Positions 1 to 12,100 of a DNA stretch of 64,000 nt are shown piece by piece (the first letter of the stretch is position 1; every line of letters begins with the position of its first letter). A program made the position numbers and the translations under genes. This DNA comes from Dryas octopetala (lineage: Eukaryota > Streptophyta > Magnoliopsida > Rosales > Rosaceae), in assembly GCA_963921425.1 (NCBI GenBank), contig OY992840.1:10604501-10668500 (forward strand), given 5' to 3'. Below the pieces are notes generated by a model, which had not been told where the DNA came from, made no database searches, and was given only the letters and a program-made list of their open reading frames with translations.

Positions 1-594
1 CCAGCTGACGTGGCGCTTACGTGGAAGGGCATTTTGGTCTTTTACCTCACAAAAATTAAAACTTATTTTTTTATTTTCAGATCCCCCATTGGCAAAAAAA
101 AAAAAAATTCAGATCCCCCATCCAAATCCAGTCGCCAGCCCCACCACCAGCGAGTCCTCTTTCTGGCGCAACACCCAACCCAGCCATCGGCCAGCCTCTC
201 ATCCCTCTCTTCCTCTCCTTCCCTTTCTATTTCTCTCTCGTTTCTGCCCCAGATCGGAGTCGACCGGAGGCCTTGGTGGCTTTTATTCTCCGTCTTGGAG
301 CATCGTTGCAGCAAGGGGACACCACGGCTAGACTCGTTGTGGCCTGGGGAAAAAAACCCATGGGGTCACTGGTCCCAATTTCGCCGAAAAAGCAAGTAAA
401 CGTCGGCAAGGCTTGCATCGGATTCGGGGTAGTATTTCGAGTTTGGGGGTTTTTGGGTTGAACTGAAACTAGGGGAAGGAAAAGGAGGGAATAGTGAGCT
501 CGATGGGCCAAAGCCCGTCGCACCCTCACACGCTGGAGAGAGGGGTGGCGAAGGTGTGAGGCCAAGAGAGATAGAGACGCGAGAGAGAATTCGA

Positions 595-625
<31 letters not shown>

Positions 626-881
626 TTCAAAGGGGTCCCACTTAATGCTGATGTGGAGTTGATTTGGCATCTTGTCAGTCTGATTCAGCTTTGCGTCAGG
701 TAAAAGACCAAAATGCCTTTCCACGTAAGCGCCACGTCAGCTGGTTTGACGGATCCATAGACGGACATGACGGAATATAATATTTTGTAAAGTTCGGGGG
801 ACAAAGTGAGAGGAATGAAGTTTCAGGAGGCAAATTAAAAATCGAAGTTACTTTTAGGGGGCATTGGCGCGAATAAGCCCT
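1..881. mobile_element. Partial TIR element, right end in window, with GC-rich interior
   Basis: A 47-bp inverted repeat at 1-47 and 698-744 matches with one mismatch, and both arms carry the TGACGTGGCGCTTACGTGGA core. The right arm continues to a terminus near 881 reading as the reverse complement of AGGGCTTATTCGCGCCAATG. The element at 14753-15231 has related ends and a related inner arm, so both belong to one non-autonomous TIR family. The left terminus lies before base 1. The interior (48-697) is much longer and richer in G+C than in the other copy, with a CT-rich stretch near 190-240 and a GA-rich stretch near 585-630, and looks like captured host sequence. No supported gene is present; ORFs here are short and lack a recognisable domain. 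Confidence 0.7.
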
Positions 882-1850
882 AAATAAAACTACTTATCCC
901 TCAATATCAGAAGATGAAAACACAAACCATGAACATGGTTTGTGATTTGTCAACAGTGGATCTGGTTATTGTATTATTAAATAATTGTGAAACACTGAAA
1001 CTCATCATTATGTCAATATTATGATTTTGCGTTATTAATTTGAGAAGAAAGACTTGAGAAAAAAATAAATTGAGTTTTTCAAATATACAAATAGGATTAA
1101 ATTAGGTATTTAATATATATTGATGTAAACAACTTAATTTTAAAAAAAGTAAATTTAAAATGACATGGCCTTGCCATGTCACCAAGGCACAAATTGAGGC
1201 ACATATTTTGAGGCCCATAATCTCTTTCCTTTTCGAAATTGGAATATGAATTTTCATGTCATACAAATAAATTCAATAATTCACGTATTTAAACTTCAAT
1301 GGAAATTCGGGATAAAAAAAATCAAGAAAAAACTCTTTTTATTGATCGAATAAGTGGTGTGAGTACTGTATTGTCCAAAAAAAAAGAAAGAATAGAAACA
1401 CTAGACTATTATTATTCCATACAAAAAATGCAAACCCTTCATTCCTACATTATTACACCAAATTTTGCTTATGCACAACAACTTTTGATTTGTGCATGCT
1501 CTTTGTGCCAGTCGAACCTAAGATCTGTTGGACTTTCAAATGTATCACAAAACCAACAAGTTACAAAGGGACTGACATGAGCAACAACTTATAGAAAGCA
1601 GATTCAGTTTCTGAAATGCTTTAAAATGGTGAACCATTTTCATCACAAAATTCACATGTACATTTGCACCACTATTGTGGCTTAAACCCAAGGTCTTTTG
1701 GAGGAAACCAACTAGAATTGCGCTTTTTCCTTCCTCTTTTTCCCTTTCACTTCTCCTCTAAACTCCAGGTTTACGTGGAACTCCTATTTTCTCATAAAAA
1801 AATTTGAGGAAATAAAAAAACAAAAACAAGAAAAATGGCAGCCCTCATAT
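882..1850. other. AT-rich intergenic DNA, 3' flank of UTR2-like copy 1
   Basis: No gene seen. The block is AT-rich with A and T runs. Its last part is the expected 3' UTR and downstream region of the minus-strand transporter gene that stops at 1851. Confidence 0.6.
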
Positions 1851-4467
1851 TCAGACCAAGGACTTTTTCTCCTCAACTGCCAATCCTTTTTCATTTGCTA
1901 CTTTGAAAGACTTTGCATGCTTGGAAACTGCATGTGTCATACTGGTCACTCTGTTTTCTGGCAACATCTTCAATACGACTCCCATGGTTATCAGCAGCAG
2001 TCCTGTCCCGTGCTGGTCTGTCAATGGCTTTGTAAATATTATGTATGAAAGCAGCAATGTCACTGCCTTTCTAGCAGTTGTTACCTGCATGCCACAATTA
2101 AACATATATATTTGATATTTGTAGAATATGTGGATGATACTTGATATTTTCAAAAAATGGCATTATGAAATATATACCCACTTGTCTTGTAGTCAATTTG
2201 GTAAAAGAAATTTACATGAAGGAAGCTTAGAAGGAAAAATTACCATAGCAGTGGTGGCAGCTCCAAAAAGTGCAATGAGGGATAGCACAGAGACTTGCCC
2301 AACATAAGTGGCCATGGCTTCAAACACTAACACCCCATACACATAAGGATGCTGCAAACCATCAACACAAGCATAATAAGCATAAGAATTTACTGGACAT
2401 AATGCAACAAGGTTAGCCTTAAAATTGGAATGCTTAAATCTGGTAAATATAGAGTAGTGGCAGACCAAATGTTCCGTAGTCAATGAGTGCTGATTTTTTT
2501 TTTTTTGTTTTTTTCTAAACATGGGATGGCCCCAGCTTTAGGCCTGATTTGGTGCTTGAACTAAGTGAGAGAATTTTAATGCATCCATTTGTCTTCCTCT
2601 TTCTCTCTCTCTCAAGCATTTCATTAGAGTCTTTTTCCAATAATTAATACTATATTAAGCCATTACTCTATATTGTTAGGGGCTTACATTATCAATATCC
2701 GATCTTATACTAGATATTGTCCTCAACTTAACTATCGTATCATACTTGCTAGGCATGTACCATCGGTTCTAATAACACTTTTTAAGGAGAACGCAACCAG
2801 CTCTCATCTTATACTAATATTATCCCCATTTAACCAACTTCTAAAATTTAGGTGCAAGGTTTAATCTCAAAAGATGTTGATGTAATAGATATTCTATTTT
2901 AATATTCCCAATATTAGATAGTGACGGGGGAATTCTATCTAAGAGTCTAAGTGAATGGTCAACTACCAAGTCATTGATTTTCACTAAGAAATCCATATTA
3001 GATGTGCACGGGGGGCAACTTCTGAATGCCTTGTCTAACACCACTCTTTAAGAAATTAAGTGAAGATTAGGCATCACATCACTTACCTCAGAACAAGAAT
3101 TCCAGGCCTTAAATAGCTCCCCTGTAAGAATCATGGGTGGAAGCAACATTGGCAACCCAACTACTGTTGAGCAGAACAACATCTCTATCTGCAACAATTA
3201 AAAGCAACAGAAAATTAGAAAGAGAAAAGGCAACAGTTACATGAGAAACCAATCCTATGTGCATTTGAAGAACCATGTGAGGATTAGCCGGAACTGAAAA
3301 TCGATCGATCACCTGTGTGGTATCAGGATTCATGGTAAAGATTGCTTCTTGCAAATTCCCCAGGAAGGCATCCATGATTAGAGCACCTGATATCATTATC
3401 ACACCAAATATGCTAAAATTGGGAGATGTCTGTGCATCTGCTAAGGTGAAAAGGATCAGACCAAGTACTAGAAGCATTGCAGAGCTATATTCATGAATTG
3501 GGTATCTCCTTCTCAATCCAGGAACAAATGCACCCATCACCATCACAGGCAGTACCTGAATTTCCACAAACACAGTGTGCCATAGATTAGGAGGACTACA
3601 ATATACCTTTGTAACAAAATTTGCCAATAATAATAAGCTAAATTGAGAACCGGCCTTTTGTCTAGCCTTGCGGTTAAGTGCTTGCATGATAACTTAAGGT
3701 CATAGGTTCGAAGGCAGGTACAGCTTGCTAAAGCAAATAGACCAAAAAAAAAACCTTAATTGAGAAGGTTGACAAAGACCAAATTAAGCAGACAAAATGT
3801 GGATTTATTGAGAGTTTTTATACCTTTGTGGATTTGAACATTATCTGTGCAGGATAATTAAGCCAAGCCAAGGACCCCTTGGTCAATCCATGGGAACCCA
3901 TGAGAACAGCGGAGAGCTTCACATATGTCTTCCAGGGGTTCACCATTTGCTTGGTGGTGAAACCTTGAAGGTATATGAGGCCCAGGTACACAAATCCTTG
4001 TACAAAGGTGAAGTACCATCCATAGCTGAATTGGAGACGATTATACACGTATTCCTGAGATTAAGAAACAAACATGTTACACCTAAATGACACTTGAGAG
4101 GCCTTGAAAACCCATTCTTACCAAACCATTCAACCAAACTCTGTTTGGCAGCGGAGTATTTAGCCTAAAGATTTTTTTTTAAAGCAAAAACCATCTCAGG
4201 ACCATTTAGGAGAATAAACAAACATGTTAACTGAGATTTCAAAATCTAACTAATTTTCTTTTGCCACATATTCTTCCAATCCAAGAAACTGAGAATGCTT
4301 GAACAAGAACAACCACAAACCATAAAAAGCACAATGCTTACCTCGCAAATGCCATTAACGAGGTAACCAAAGAAGAACCCAGAAGAGCAAATAAGGAACT
4401 GCTTCCATTTGGGCCTGTCACTGAGTGAAAACCCAAATAGGAACCGAGCTTGATCATCGTTCTTCAT
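1851..4467 (-). CDS. UTR2-like UDP-galactose/UDP-glucose transporter, tandem copy 1
   Basis: Six exons on the minus strand can be placed by GT/AG sites: 4467-4342, 4054-3824, 3555-3313, 3188-3087, 2351-2244 and 2084-1851, all joined in phase 0, giving about 347 residues, the usual length for the family. The product is a multi-spanning membrane protein of the UAA/SLC35B nucleotide-sugar transporter family, closest in my recollection to the plant UTR2/UTR4 clade. Diagnostic stretches are [20 protein letters not shown] in exon 1, [14 protein letters not shown] across the exon 2/3 join, [20 protein letters not shown] in exon 3 and [20 protein letters not shown] in exon 6. The tail ends in KKSLV, a lysine-rich end compatible with early secretory pathway residence. 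Start chosen at ATG 4467; an upstream in-frame extension has only TTG. Compared with copy 2 it lacks the intron inside the [13 protein letters not shown] region and carries a SINE in its second intron. All exons are open, so I call it intact; substrate is inferred from family only. Confidence 0.88.
3648..3754 (+). mobile_element. tRNA-derived SINE in an intron of UTR2-like copy 1
   Basis: A segment of about 107 bp is flanked by near-identical direct repeats (CTAAATTGAG at 3638-3647, CTTAATTGAG at 3755-3764). It holds an A-box-like TAGCCTTGCGG near 3663 and a B-box-like GGTTCGAAGG at 3705-3714, spaced as in tRNA-derived promoters, and ends in an A-rich tail. The matching intron of copy 2 lacks it, so it arrived after the duplication. 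Confidence 0.72.
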
Positions 4468-4544
4468 CCCTTCGAAACCGATCAACTAAACTTACACCAC
4501 CCCACAAACCAATCAAAACCCAAGAAAGGCTAACACTTGAAGGA

Positions 4545-4735
4545 TGCAAATATCGGCCGTATTTCCGTTATATATTGGTGGATATCTCGGTATTTCCAGG
4601 TCACTGATAAAAATGATAAGACAACGGTTGGTTTTCAGGCGTTGCATGCTGTTTTTAGTGTAAAGCAGGTTGTTTTATGAAAAGGGTCGGTTTGTTACAT
4701 CTACATGGAGAAGAAAAGGTATCAGAAGCTGCAGA
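4545..4735. promoter_or_regulatory. Conserved 5' flank of UTR2-like copy 1
   Basis: This block is clearly homologous to 7683-7860 upstream of copy 2. Both begin with an AAATATCGGCCG-type motif followed by further ATATCGG-like repeats in both orientations, then share a stretch around a CGGTTTGTTACAT motif near 4690 and 7826. It is the upstream part of the tandem duplication and probably covers 5' UTR and core promoter; no clear TATA box could be assigned. Confidence 0.5.
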
Positions 4736-5199
4736 ATCAAAGCCTTTTTTTCCTAAGAGAGAAAATACAACGATTGTATGAGTTATTTTTAACTTGTTTA
4801 ACTCTCTGTTTCTCTCTGTCTCTTTGCCGGGGAAGGTGCCAACAAGGCTCTTGATAAAGCAACAAGGTATTTAACTATTTATGGGACGATTGGTGCACTT
4901 TGCCGCAATCTAATTTTTGGGGAAAGAGGGAATTACCTGTTGGTTTTGGTTTGCTTTGATCCAATATTGTAATTCCTCTTGTAAATTTGAGAAGACCAAG
5001 AAATTATAAATTTGATCCAATATTCAAGCTTAAATTTAGGGAATTTATAGGTTGCTTTTATTCTTTTTTTTTTTTCTTTTATAATAAGCCCAAAAACAAA
5101 AAGTCCATAATAGGACGGTCAAGTTCGCCTTTTCACCTTTTAATGAACAGCTTCCTATTAGACTGATCTACCACTGCGCGTTCATTTGCTAATCCTCTA
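4736..5199. other. Spacer between the two UTR2-like copies
   Basis: No gene seen. It holds the distal 5' flank of copy 1 and the 3' flank of copy 2, with a T-rich run near 5066-5080. Confidence 0.6.
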
Positions 5200-7606
5200 T
5201 CATTTGCTAGTTGCTACTTTGAAAGACATTGCATGCTTAGAAACAACATGTGTCCTACTGGTACTGTGGATTTTGTTTTCTGGCAACATCTTCAATATGA
5301 CTCCCATGGCTATCAGCAGCAGCCCTGTCCCATGCTGGTCTGTCAATGGCTTTGTAAATATTATGTATGAAAGCAGCAATGTCACTGCCTTTCTAGCAGT
5401 TGTAATCTGCATGCCACAATCAAGCACATATATGATATTTTTAGAATATGTGGATGGTATATTTGATATTTCAAACAATGGCATAATGTAATATATACCT
5501 ACTTGTCTTGTAATCAAATTTTAAATAGAAATTTACAAGAAGGAAGCTTAGGAGGAGAAATTACCATGGCAGTAGTGGCAGCTCCAAAAAGAGCAATGAG
5601 GGGTAGCACAGAGACTTGCCCAACATAAGTGGCCATGGCTTCAAACACTAACACCCCAAACACATAAGGATGCTGCAAATCATCAACACAAGCATAATAA
5701 ACATAACAGTTAACTGGATATAATGCAACAAGATTATCCCTAAAATTAGTAATAAAGAGTAGTGGCAGTCCATCAACAAGCATTGCATTACTCATGTTGT
5801 AGAGGGTTGAGTTATCCAGATCTTGTGATCGACCTCATCTTACAGTGATATTGTCCCCACTTAACGACCTTATGCATATAAGGTGTAAGGTTTAATCTCA
5901 AAAGATTTTGTTTCAAACAATATCCTATTTAATACTCCCAATATTGAATGCTACCTAAAATTCTAATTATTGAATGCTCAACTATCAAGTCATTGATCTC
6001 CACTAAAATCCATATTAGATGGGCATGGTGGGCACGTTCTTAATGCCATGACTCTAGCACCACTCTTTGAAGAAATTAAGTGAAGATTAGACATCACATC
6101 ACTTACCTCAGAACATGAATTCCAGGCCTTAAACAGCTCTCCAGTAAGAATCATGGGTGGAAGCAACATTGGCAACCCAACTACTGTTGAGCAGAACAAC
6201 ATCTCTGTCTGTAAATAATAAAAAAACAACAGAAAGTCATCATAAAGAGAAAAGGCAACAGTTTCATCAAAAACCAATCCTATGTGCATTTCATGAGAGG
6301 ATTTGCAGGAACTAAAGATTGATCGATCACCTGTGAGGTATCAGGATTCATGGTAAAGATTGCTTCTTGCAAATTCCCCAGGAAGGCATCCATGATTAGA
6401 GCACCTGATATCATTATCACACCAAATATGCTAAAATTGGGAGATGTCTGTGCATCTGCTAAGGTGAAAAGGATCAGACCAAGTACTTGAAGCATTGCAG
6501 AGATGTATTCACGAATTGGGTATCTCCTTCTCAAACCAGGAACAAATGCACCCATCACCATCACAGGAAGTACCTGAATTTCCACAATCACAGTGTGCCA
6601 TAGATTAGGAGGACTACTAAATCTTGAAACAAATTCGTCAATAAACAACTTAATTAAAGAGGTTCATAAGGACCAAACTTAGACACACTGTGGATTTATT
6701 GAGACAAGGCTGGCTATGAGGGTAGGCAAAGGAGGCAACTTCCTCACGCCTCCAAATGTTATAGCCCCTTTATCTACTTATATACTATGTTAGGTCCAAG
6801 TAACATACGTGAAGGGTTGAGGGCCCCATTTTTATGGTTGGCCTCAGGCCCCTGTAGAATCTCAGGGCGGAGCATGTTTTGAGAGTTTATATACCTTTGT
6901 GGATTTGAACATTATCTGTGCAGGATAATTAAGCCAAGCCAAGGAGCCCTTGGTCAATCCATGAGAACCCATGAGAACAGCAGAGAGCTTCACATATGTC
7001 TTCCATGGGTTCACCATTTGCTTGGTGGTGAAACCTTGGAGGTATAGGAGAGCCAGGTACACAAATCCTTGTACAAAGGTGAAGTACCATCCATAGCTGC
7101 ACAATAATTACAGAAAGGTATAAAATTTAGAAGAAAGCAGAACACATCAGATCATTATGGTATGATTTGACCAAGGTCAACTAACCTGAATTGGAGACGA
7201 TTATACACATATTCCTGAGATTAAGAAATAAAAAACATGTCACACAATTTTGAGCTAAATGACACTTGAGAGGCATTATATCCTCTGTTTGGTGGCAGAG
7301 AAAAGTCGGTGACAGGAAAAGAAAGTTCAAAAACCATCTCTGGACCATTGAGAAGAATAGACAAACATGACAAATGCAATTTCAAAATGTAAGTAATTTT
7401 CTTTTCCCACATCTTCTTCCCATAAAAGAAAACTGAGAATGCATGCTCGGACAAGAACAACCACAAACCACAAAGCTTACCTCGCAAATGCCATTAACAA
7501 GGTAACCAAAGAAGAACCCAGAAGAGCAAATGAGGAACTGCTGCCACTTGGGCCTATCACTGAGTGAAATCCCAAAAAGGAACCGAGCTTGATCTTGGTT
7601 CTTCAT
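5200..7606 (-). CDS. UTR2-like UDP-galactose/UDP-glucose transporter, tandem copy 2
   Basis: Seven exons on the minus strand: 7606-7481, 7214-7186, 7096-6895, 6573-6331, 6208-6107, 5672-5565 and 5406-5200, giving about 338 residues. Exon sizes match copy 1 exactly (126, 231, 243, 102 and 108 bp) except that the 231-bp exon is split here into 29 plus 202 bp by an intron at 7097-7185. The protein shares the same landmarks: [58 protein letters not shown] and [18 protein letters not shown]. The C-terminus is about nine residues shorter than copy 1, ending SFKVATSK at a TGA, so it lacks the lysine-rich end of copy 1. Start codons of the two copies are 3139 bp apart. The frame is intact throughout; expression differences cannot be seen from the sequence. 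Confidence 0.88.
6704..6878. mobile_element. Unclassified 175-bp insertion in an intron of UTR2-like copy 2
   Basis: Where copy 1 reads uninterrupted TTGAG-AGTTT, copy 2 carries 175 bp flanked by TTGAG at 6699-6703 and 6879-6883, a plausible 5-bp target duplication. I do not recognise the family; it lacks obvious terminal inverted repeats. Confidence 0.5.
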
Positions 7607-7682
7607 CTTTTCCAAACCGATCAACAAACTTACACCAACCCACAAAACCAATCAAAACCCAAGAAAGGCCAACACTTGATGG

Positions 7683-7860
7683 ATGCAAATATCGGCCGAG
7701 TCACCGATATATCGGTGGAAATATCGGTATTTCCAGGTCACTGAGAGAAATGAAAGACAACGATTTTCAAGTGTTGCATGCTGTTTATGGTATAAAACAG
7801 GTGGTTTTATGGAAAGGGTTCGGTTTGTTACATGGAGAAGAAAAGCATCAGAAGTAAAAC
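7683..7860. promoter_or_regulatory. Conserved 5' flank of UTR2-like copy 2
   Basis: Homologous to 4545-4735. It contains a dense set of ATATCGG motifs in both orientations at 7686-7730 (AAATATCGGCCGA, CCGATATATCGG, AATATCGGTATT), able to form small hairpins. It begins about 75 bp upstream of the start codon, so it may lie in the 5' UTR. Confidence 0.5.
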
Positions 7861-7899
7861 TTTTCCCAAGAGGGAAAAGACAACGATTTTACCAGTTGA

Positions 7900-7900
7900 A

Positions 7901-7928
<28 letters not shown>
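7900..7928. repeat. (CT)n microsatellite
   Basis: About 14 CT units, followed by a CT-rich tail to about 7970. It lies upstream of UTR2-like copy 2. Confidence 0.9.
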
Positions 7929-7931
<3 letters not shown>

Positions 7932-8059
7932 GCTGTGTGTGTTTCTCTCTGTTTTTCTCTCTCTTTGCTGCGAAGGTGGCAACGAGGCTCTGAGAAAGGG
8001 AAGAAGGTGTTTATGGGACGATTGAGATTTGACACACGAATCGCGGTGTACACTTGAGG

Positions 8060-9193
8060 ATTCAGAGAGTTGGATTCAGAGAGGAAAGAGAGAAATAGAT
8101 GGTTACTTGGTGGGTTTAGTTTTGTTCACTGGTCTAGTCTATTTTATATACTTGACAGTTGAGACTTTGGCAGAGGAGGTGTTGCTGACTTGGTGGATCA
8201 ACTGCAAAAGCTGATTGATGATACCATGAAAGCTGGAGTAAAAGCTTGCGGTGTAGACACGTACTGTTGGGCCAATCAAGACTAATCACGTTTTTGTTAC
8301 TATATGTTTTTAAATTTAGGGTGCGTTAGATCATTAATAATGTTGGCGACAAGAACCGGATCTTATACTACTGTACTTTTTATATATGTACATTATAAGT
8401 TATAACTTAAGAGTGAGAAAAACAAAAGTAAATTCATAACACTTTTGAATATGCGCAAAATATTAATGCAAATTTTTTATTTTTTATATATAATTGATGT
8501 TAAAATAAGTAAAGCAAATACAGCAAATAGTTTATTTCAATATGATAAACCTTCTAGAGAAACAAACTTTATACGACTTTTCTTTATGTTTCATGGAAGA
8601 ATATGTCACACTACTTGCTTTGGCTAAGAATATGCGATGCTTAATTACTTGGATTTTTCATAAATATCAAGTACAAATTCTTATATAGTAAAATATGGCA
8701 GCATTAAGGTTGAATGAGATAAGAATTATGATCCTATTAAAATCAACTAACATGGTTTAAATATGTCGTCATTTTTAATATTTTTCTAACTCAAGCCTCT
8801 TTTATTTTCGTGTTTCTTTGTCACCAACATTCACAATAGTGTATCCTCTAATCCCACAATGCCCTATGTGATTCTTTTAGTGTATTGAAATTTTTATGTC
8901 TCGGTGAGCAAAAGAGTTATTTTTTTGGGCAAAAGTGTAAGTAGATTAAAACCTTTGATATTAATACCGGTCTTGTATTTAAATGTGCTTTATGCCACCT
9001 CTGTAGGGAGCAAAAATTGTGTTGTGGATCACTTGGTCAATTTGGGCCAAGTTTTGAGTTTGAACCTTCATGTAATGGATAGTCCTCAATATTGTTGTAC
9101 AGCCTTCTGGCTCTTCTGTTGATATCCTAAGTAGTCAAGTTCAAGTACTATATTGTTCCAAAACATGAAACGACACCGTATAGTTCCAATCAA
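8060..9193. other. Intergenic DNA between UTR2-like copy 2 and the DUF4378 gene
   Basis: No supported gene. The stretch 8160-8290 has a short open frame resembling a coding relic but no alignable family was recognised. The last part is the 3' flank of the DUF4378 gene. Confidence 0.5.
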
Positions 9194-12100
9194 CTATCTA
9201 GAGATTAGATCAAGTATGAGATCGTCCACTAAAGAATCCCAAACCCAAACCCCAACCTCCACCTCCAAACCCACCTCTTCTTTCTCCTCCTCCATCTTTC
9301 TCCAGTCGTCCATGTCATTCACATAAACTCTTCTGCCTTCCTCCACCTCCCACCCCAACAACAACTCTCTCGACTGCCCATTTGCCCACTCCTCTGCTAC
9401 TTTCAACACCTCTTGCATCACATCATCACTGTTCTTTTCCACAATTGCCCTCTCTCTCAACAAGTCCAACACCAGTTTATCAGGGGTATTTCTGACATTG
9501 TACATGCAAGGCTGCGTGAGTACTGATGGTGCCGTAGCTTCATCTTCGTCCTCCTCTGACATTGCATTGATTCGCTTCTCTAAGTCCACTGGATCAAGTT
9601 GAGCGAGGTTCTCGAACCGTCTGATCTTCTGCATAAGTTTTTGTTGGGTACCTGTTGAAATATATTAATTAATATGATTAACTTAACTTCATAATTAATT
9701 AATTAATTGTTTTCATTTTTCATGCATGGGTCATATGTTATGTGTGTGTGAGAGGCAGACCTTCCATGCGAGCAAGGCGACAACGGAAGGGTGAGGTACC
9801 GCTGTCGTCATCTTCTTCGTCTTCAAATGGACAATCCAGCACTGACACTGGACTAAACTGTTCCTTCTCCTCTTTAATCAGCCACTGATCCTGTTTGCAA
9901 AATAATTTAACAATTTTATTAGAATTTTTCAAATTCAATCTTGCTTGGGGATTGATGATCACTGTAGATTAGTGAATGATTTAATGGACAAGGGCAACAG
10001 TGTTTTGTAACGAGGGCTAAATTGTTTGTACGTACTACTATTTTAACATTCATCAATACTACTATAGGTAGAATTAATTTAGCAATGCCAGGGAGTACGT
10101 ACTGCTTTATTGGAGATGATAAAAGAACTATAATGTATCCAACATTATAAGTATAAATATAATGGTCTATTTAGAAATGTTTTCAAAAGATCTAAAAGCG
10201 CATCTTTACTAATTAAGTGAAAAATACTTCCTACATATATAAGCACTCCGACACACTTCCTAATAAGAGATCTAAGGATGAATTGATTTAAAATGAGTTT
10301 TTAGCATAAAGTGTTAAACAAAGATTTCAAAATGTTTAGTCTTTTATTTTAATAAAACTCACCTATTATTTAATTATTTAAGAAAATAAAATATTTAAAC
10401 TAATTACACTGAATTTAATAGACCTTAAGAAACCAACAATAATTAATAAAACAGTGGCTACTACCAACACGACAGGGTGGGCATTAAATAATAGTAGGGT
10501 AGTAACAGTTGGAAATGCCATAAACTGCCAACCCACCAGAAAAAGACTAAAACCCAAGCTACCAAAACCCCTTTTGTCACCGACGATGATTGGTCGCCTG
10601 CGTTACTGCGTCAAGGGCTTTATGGTAAATGAACTAGTTCTAAAGCGATGATCTAGTATCCCTTGTACCATGGTACTAGGTAGACTCGAGAGTTACAAAG
10701 CCGTGGATCCCGCTAATCGACAACACGTACGTAGCGGGATCGTAGCTGTGAGAAGCACCACATACATTTCCCGAGATATACCCCACACGTGAGAGTCATG
10801 CAATACGCAATCCCAAGGCCCACTCAGCTTTCTATCAATTTCCCGCTTACCAAACAGTTTTCAAAATCCCCAACACGCCCCCCGCTAATTCCACCCAACT
10901 TATTGCTACTTCCAAGTTGATCAAAGACTCAAAAGTTTTTTAAATTATTGGAAATTTTATAAAAATAGTTGATTTTAGCTTCTTCTTTTTTTATTTAAAA
11001 GTTCTAATGTTCGAGTAGTGATTGATCTATTTTCATGTAATGCTCAAACTCTTTTCAAAAAATGCTCGAATCCTGTCGAGTAATACTTGAGGATAATTAG
11101 AACATTATTCAAGGAAAATTTGAGCACCACTACACAGTTTTTTGGATACAATCTAAGTCAAAAAGAAATCCCTCAATAGTTGAATTTCAGAATCTATAAA
11201 AGAATGGTTAAAAGTCTTTTAAAATAATCTTAGTTAATCTTATAAATTTCTCTTAAATTATTTAGTTAGCTGAATGAAATAGACTACTCACCAATCAACC
11301 AATCACCAATCACCAATCACCAATCACCAATCACCAATCACCAATCACCAATCACTAATCCGTCACCAGCAGACACAGATTAAATAAAAAACGGTTTGCT
11401 TTACCTTTGCTTTTTGAGGTGAGCAGGTGGTGGTTGTTGGTCGTCGTTCAATGGAATCTTCACCCACTGCTACGCCAACTCTCTCGCTGTGGTCGCTGAC
11501 TTTCTTTTGAACTAAACTTGTCGTTTTGCTCTCCACGACGTCGTTTCCACTCGAACTCTCGGAGTTACCGCTCGACGACCGTACAGTAAACTCGCTCTCC
11601 CCCCAACTGTTACTGTTACTGCTACTTGTGGTGGTGGTTTGATCGGACGGCTTATCTTGATCCTGTAGAAATTCGCGGAACGATCTCCACCGTCCGATGA
11701 CCTCCTGTTCTTCTTCCTTATTACTCGATTTTTTCCAGAAGCTTCTCCTCCACAGCCTCCGCGAGAGGCTTCTAGGGAAGACGAGCACTCCTTTTCCATT
11801 TCGAGCTCTGTTTTGTACGGACCGAGAGGAGGGAGACTTAACGGAGTGAAACGGCAGGCTCTTAACGGCGTTCATGACGGCCTCGGAGGCTCGTTGGAGA
11901 GCGGAGAGGGTGGTGGAGGCGGCGGCTCGGGAACGGCTTCGTCGTCGGAGGAGTTGTTGTTTCTTGTGGTGATTGTGAATCGGCGGCGGCGGCTGTCGGC
12001 AGGTTTTGAGGTCGATCTCGAGGAGGAATCGGACGGTTGTGCAGCACTGGGCGCGGCGGGGGATGGATTTGAAGCCGCTGGATGAGCAGGAGCTGAGATC

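Noticed and set aside
10..724. Open frames at the window start (10-399 plus strand, 227-724 minus strand)
   Set aside because: Low-complexity serine/leucine-rich translations of CT and GA tracts inside a TIR element.
8150..8290. Possible coding relic reading roughly LVDQLQKLIDDTMKAGVKA
   Set aside because: Short, needs a frameshift to join to the upstream frame, and I could not name a family.
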